Assembly (NCBI RefSeq): GCF_000316605.1
Contig: NC_019683.1
Span: 2,526,036 to 2,590,035 of the forward strand
From: [Leptolyngbya] sp. PCC 7376
Lineage (GTDB): Bacteria > Cyanobacteriota > Cyanobacteriia > Cyanobacteriales > MRBY01
DNA length: 64,000 bases
Direction of reading: 5' to 3'
In this document: in pieces, positions 60,552 to 64,000 of the stretch
Layout of the letters: every line of letters begins with the position of its first letter
Numbering within the stretch: position 1 is the first letter of the stretch
Translations under genes and position numbers: made by a program
Notes under the pieces: generated by a model
The model's database searches: none
Told to the model about the DNA's origin: nothing
The model's input: only the letters and a program-made list of their open reading frames with translations

Positions 60552-60966
60552 TGAGCAAAGACAATTGAATCATGTGGATATTTTCATTAATGGTAATCAA
60601 TGTCTGGGTGCAGATCAAAAAACTGTCAATTTTGGCTAAAAGTGACATGAAATCATTATAGCTGTGGAAATTGGCAAAGCCGAGAGCATCTGCCGTGCCG
60701 CCATTATAGAGAAACACGTCCAAAAATGTACCTGCGATCGCCTATCCCTCAATGTCAGTTTCCTCCACTAACTAATTGATTTATAAGTTCATATGTAAGT
60801 AGAAGTGCGGAAAGCAGCTTACTGCAATATTGAGGGACTCAACGGAAAACAGAAAAATGTTTTATAAAAAATATGACGAGCAAATACAAAATATGACAGG
60901 TGATCGCCGATAACCCAGTCTTTGCAACAAAAATAGAAGTATTAGTGAGACTGGGGAAAAGATTGT
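60552..60966. other. Intergenic region with a possible gene remnant
   Basis: 415 bp. On the minus strand about 60558-60731 reads without stop and gives VFLYNGGTADALGFANFHSY followed by NDFMSLLAKIDSF, which looks coding, but no start was found and the frame ends at TGA near 60554. It may be the 3' end of a broken gene. One HIP1 at 60736. The right side should hold the sdhA promoter. Confidence 0.35.
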
Positions 60967-62694
60967 ATGTTGCAGCACGACGTAATCATTGTGGGTGGTG
61001 GATTAGCAGGATGCCGCGCTGCTTTAGAAATAAAGAAAACAAATTCCAACATTGATGTAGGGCTCATCGCCAAAACCCATCCTATTCGTTCTCACTCCGT
61101 CGCTGCCCAAGGTGGCATTGCAGCCAGTCTTAAAAATGTTGACCCTGAGGACAGTTGGGAAGCCCATGCCTTCGACACCGTAAAGGGTTCCGACTACCTA
61201 GCTGACCAAGATGCTGTCGAAATTCTCACAAAAGAAGCTCCTGAGGTTATCATCCAGCTGGAGCATATGGGGGTGTTATTTTCTCGCCTCGAAGATGGGC
61301 GCATTGCTCAACGCGCTTTCGGTGGGCATTCCCATAAACGCACGTGTTACGCAGCAGATAAAACAGGTCACGCCATTCTCCACGAGCTCGTCAATAATCT
61401 CCGGCACAATGGCGTCACCATTTACGACGAATGGTATGTGATGAATCTCATTTTTGAGGAGAATCAGGCAAAGGGTCTGGTAATGTATCACATCGAAACG
61501 GGGAAGCTCGAAGTCGTTTGCGCCAAAGCTGTAATGTTTGCAACGGGCGGTTATGGGCGCGTTTTTAATACGACGTCTAATGATTTTGCGTCAACAGGTG
61601 ACGGACTAGCGATGACGGCAGCTGTGGGATTACCGCTCGAAGATATGGAGTTTGTGCAATTCCATCCAACAGGTTTATTTCCAGTAGGAGTTCTAATTTC
61701 TGAGGCTGTACGAGGCGAAGGCGCTTATCTCCGTAATAGCGACGGCGATCGCTTTATGGAGAAGTACGCGCCAAAACAAATGGAACTTGCACCCAGAGAT
61801 ATCACCTCGCGAGCCATCACTTTAGAGATTCGAGCAGGTCGCGGTATTAAGCCAGATGGTAGTGCTGGCGGTAATTTTGTCCATCTCGATTTGACTCACA
61901 TGGGTAAAGACAAAATTATGAGTAAAGTCCCTTTCTGTTGGGAAGAGGCAGAGCGATTGGTGGGGATTGATGCCATTGTCGAGCCAATGCCTGTGCGTCC
62001 AACTGCTCACTATTCCATGGGTGGCATTCCCGTTAATACCGAGGGGCGTGTCCGAAAAAATGGCACTGAGTTAACGGAAGGATTTTTTGCAGCAGGGGAA
62101 TGTGCTTGTGTTTCGGTTCATGGCGCGAATCGTCTCGGTAGTAATTCTCTACTCGAATGTATTGTTTATGGCCGTCGTGTCGGTAGCAAAATTGCCGAAT
62201 ACATCGGCGATCGCCCTTTGCCAGACATTAGCGAAAAAGATTACCTAGAAGCCGCAAAAACCCGCATCAAAAAACTAATTGACCAAACTGGAAAAACAAG
62301 AATTGGCGATTTAAGACAAAGATTTCAAGACACGATGAGTGAACACTGCGGTGTCTTCCGTACCGATGAAATCATGTCCGAAGGGATTCAAGAAATTCAA
62401 TCTTTAAAAGCAGAATATAACGATGTTTTTCTTGATGACAAATCCACTCACTGGAACACAGAACTTATCGAAGCTATGGAGCTACAAAGTATTCTTAAAG
62501 TTGGGGAAGCCATTCTCACTTCTGCCTACAATCGCAAAGAAAGTCGCGGTGCTCATTCACGGGAAGATTTCCCCATACGTGATGATAAAAAGTACCTAGG
62601 CCATACCCTAAGTTTCTGTTCAGAAGACGGCGTAGACATTGAATATATGCCAGTCGTCGTTAATCGTTTTGAACCCAAAGAACGCAAGTATTAA
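60967..62694 (+). CDS. sdhA: Succinate dehydrogenase / fumarate reductase flavoprotein subunit
   Basis: 575 aa, ATG 60967 with a GGGG-type SD. FAD-binding VIIVGGGLAGCRAALE, the flavin-attachment HSVAAQGGIAAS with His expected to carry covalent FAD, catalytic region QFHPTGLFPVGVLISEAVRG and EGAYLRN, then HYSMGGIPVN and HGANRLGSNSLLE. It oxidises succinate to fumarate and passes electrons to SdhB and quinone at the thylakoid/plasma membrane. SdhB is not adjacent, as is usual in cyanobacteria. Confidence 0.95.
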   Translation: MLQHDVIIVGGGLAGCRAALEIKKTNSNIDVGLIAKTHPIRSHSVAAQGGIAASLKNVDPEDSWEAHAFDTVKGSDYLADQDAVEILTKEAPEVIIQLEHMGVLFSRLEDGRIAQRAFGGHSHKRTCYAADKTGHAILHELVNNLRHNGVTIYDEWYVMNLIFEENQAKGLVMYHIETGKLEVVCAKAVMFATGGYGRVFNTTSNDFASTGDGLAMTAAVGLPLEDMEFVQFHPTGLFPVGVLISEAVRGEGAYLRNSDGDRFMEKYAPKQMELAPRDITSRAITLEIRAGRGIKPDGSAGGNFVHLDLTHMGKDKIMSKVPFCWEEAERLVGIDAIVEPMPVRPTAHYSMGGIPVNTEGRVRKNGTELTEGFFAAGECACVSVHGANRLGSNSLLECIVYGRRVGSKIAEYIGDRPLPDISEKDYLEAAKTRIKKLIDQTGKTRIGDLRQRFQDTMSEHCGVFRTDEIMSEGIQEIQSLKAEYNDVFLDDKSTHWNTELIEAMELQSILKVGEAILTSAYNRKESRGAHSREDFPIRDDKKYLGHTLSFCSEDGVDIEYMPVVVNRFEPKERKY

Positions 62695-63233
62695 TTAAGT
62701 AATTTAGCAACAGAAATCTCTAAGTTTGGAAAAGCATTGGGTATAACATTTCCTTCAGTGTAAATTGTCATTGAACGGTACTGAGCATTTATTAAGTCTT
62801 TAAAAATGTGAAGTTGGTTGTTAACTAAATCAATTACCCAATATTCTTTAATGCCTTCTTTCTGATAAAGATTTTTTTTGTCACTTAAATCAGAAGAAAG
62901 TGTTGATTTTGCAACCTCAATTAGGAGAAAAATCTCACTGGCATTGGGATGTCTTTCTGAATATTGAGATTTTGGCAGTTGAACAACGACAATATCGGGT
63001 TCAGGCTCAGAGTTCGTGAGAGTTATGGGATGACCTTCATAAACGCCCGCTTTTCCATGCAATAAACTTCGAAGATAATCATTACCTTTGTCCATTACCG
63101 TACGGTGTAAAGGACTCTCTGGGGCCATTTCTACTAATTCTCCATCCAATAATTCAACTCGCTTGTGATCTAGAATGCCTTTTTGAATTAGATTATGGTA
63201 CTCACTAACCGTCCATTTTGTGAGAGTTCTCAT
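62691..63233 (-). CDS. Uma2-family (DUF820) restriction endonuclease-like protein
   Basis: 180 aa, ATG 63233; its stop overlaps the sdhA stop tail-to-tail by 4 bp. PD-(D/E)xK elements: ELLDGELVEMAPESPLH, the Asp in EPEPDIVVVQL, and FLLIEVAKSTLSSDLSDKKN with Glu-x-Ala in place of the usual Glu-x-Lys. YQKEGIKEYWVIDL is the family's most conserved part. These proteins are abundant in cyanobacteria; the role is unknown. Confidence 0.9.
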   Translation of the reverse strand: MRTLTKWTVSEYHNLIQKGILDHKRVELLDGELVEMAPESPLHRTVMDKGNDYLRSLLHGKAGVYEGHPITLTNSEPEPDIVVVQLPKSQYSERHPNASEIFLLIEVAKSTLSSDLSDKKNLYQKEGIKEYWVIDLVNNQLHIFKDLINAQYRSMTIYTEGNVIPNAFPNLEISVAKLLN

Positions 63234-63251
63234 AAGTACTCCTCGCAGGTT

Positions 63252-64000
63252 CTAAGTGTTGAAGTATTTGGCAACGGGGTGGTAGGTAATGATGGCGGAG
63301 GTGGATTGCTCTGGATAAATCTGTTCGCTCTCATCCATATACATATTAATGCGATCAACTTTAAGCAAGTCTAATTGCGTGTATTGATCTTGAATGTTTG
63401 GACAAGCAGAATAACCAAAACTATAGCGAGAACCTTGGTATCGCTGACGCAACATATCTTTGATATTATCCGGTTCTAAATCGCCATAGCCTAGCTCTCT
63501 TCGTACACGAGCATGACCCCACTCAGCAAGGGCTTCAGCGGTTTGAACAGCGAGACCATGATAGTAAAGGTAATCGGTGTATTCGTTGGCATCAAATAGT
63601 TTTTTTGCGTACTCAGTGGCAATTTCGCCGACTGTTACCGCCTGCATCGGAAAGACATCAACTTGGCCAGATTCTACAGTTGCAAAGAAGTCTGCAATAC
63701 AGAGTCTCTTGCCAGATTTTTGGCGAGGAAAATCAAACTTCGCTACTTTCTCTAGGGTTTCATCGGCTGCATATTTATCAACATCGTAAATAATCAAGCT
63801 ATTCTCTTGAGATTGACAGGGAAAATAACCATAGATTAATGTCGGATCGAGGATTTTTTCGGCGATCGCCCGTGCTTTCCATTGCTCTAATAAAGGATGC
63901 ACTTCATCAATGACAAACTGATCATATTCTTCTTTGGTCTGGTTTTTCTTCTTACGGAATTGCCATTGACCAACGATTAAAGCCTGCAAATCTAGATGCC
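63252..64000 (-). CDS. metH: Cobalamin-dependent methionine synthase, C-terminal activation domain (partial)
   Basis: The frame is open to the right window edge (…[16 protein letters not shown]…), so only the last roughly 249 residues are seen. This is the AdoMet-binding reactivation domain: [38 protein letters not shown], then [15 protein letters not shown] and the end [15 protein letters not shown]. MetH methylates homocysteine using methyl-tetrahydrofolate via cobalamin; this domain re-methylates oxidised cobalamin. The TTG at 63989 is internal, not a start. Confidence 0.93.
   Translation of the reverse strand, partial: HLDLQALIVGQWQFRKKKNQTKEEYDQFVIDEVHPLLEQWKARAIAEKILDPTLIYGYFPCQSQENSLIIYDVDKYAADETLEKVAKFDFPRQKSGKRLCIADFFATVESGQVDVFPMQAVTVGEIATEYAKKLFDANEYTDYLYYHGLAVQTAEALAEWGHARVRRELGYGDLEPDNIKDMLRQRYQGSRYSFGYSACPNIQDQYTQLDLLKVDRINMYMDESEQIYPEQSTSAIITYHPVAKYFNT

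Overview
The window is chromosomal DNA of a cyanobacterium. Evidence: the octamer GCGATCGC (HIP1) recurs in most genes, and there are genes for light-dependent protochlorophyllide reductase, a CCB-type cytochrome b6f assembly factor, a tocopherol cyclase, an SLH-type iron-uptake porin and a FutB-like Fe(III) permease. Base composition is moderate. A coastal or marine unicellular or thin-filament lineage (Picosynechococcus / Leptolyngbya PCC 7376 type) would fit, but that placement is a guess.

Layout. 1-2460: end of a fatty acyl-AMP ligase, a GT4 glycosyltransferase and a class I-type deacetylase. 2482-18799 (minus): a two-partner secretion (TPS) block with three tandem giant exoproteins (TpsA), one outer-membrane transporter (TpsB) and a secreted TPR-CHAT caspase-like protein. 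The regions upstream of the first and third tpsA are near copies of each other, and the second copy is split by an IS630-type element (19067-20109). 20309-27274 (plus, divergent): a protein with three TIR-linker units fused to a membrane CHASE2 module, a DUF928 protein and a second secreted TPR-CHAT protein. 27.3-33.2 kb: a site-2 protease, a CCB protein, POR, and a TetR regulator with a perfect palindrome before a glutathione S-transferase gene. 33258-38524 (minus): a conflict-type locus made of Trypco1, trypsin-AAA, a VapBC-like pair and a membrane-AAA protein. 38.8-52 kb: housekeeping and envelope genes, including a lytic transglycosylase, two paralogous anchored beta-propeller proteins, an ABC exporter, a tocopherol cyclase, a CHASE2-adenylate cyclase and a TolB-like lipoprotein. 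52.2-58.1 kb: porin, a secreted poly-aspartate protein and FutB. 58.1-60.7 kb: an AT-rich accessory patch with an MNT nucleotidyltransferase, the 5' stump of its HEPN partner and a two-gene module of unknown function. 60.9-64 kb: SdhA, a Uma2-type nuclease and the C-terminus of MetH.

Most interesting. (i) The 2.5-27.3 kb block places two CHAT proteases, TPS exoproteins, DUF928 and a triple-TIR/CHASE2 sensor-effector side by side, which suggests an envelope-linked signalling or cell-death system. (ii) The Trypco1 / trypsin-AAA / membrane-AAA locus looks like a proteolytic immune system with an embedded toxin-antitoxin pair. (iii) The 658-aa secreted protein joins a Lys-rich patch to a very long, almost pure Asp tract. 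Function assignments rest on motifs read by eye; no database search was run.
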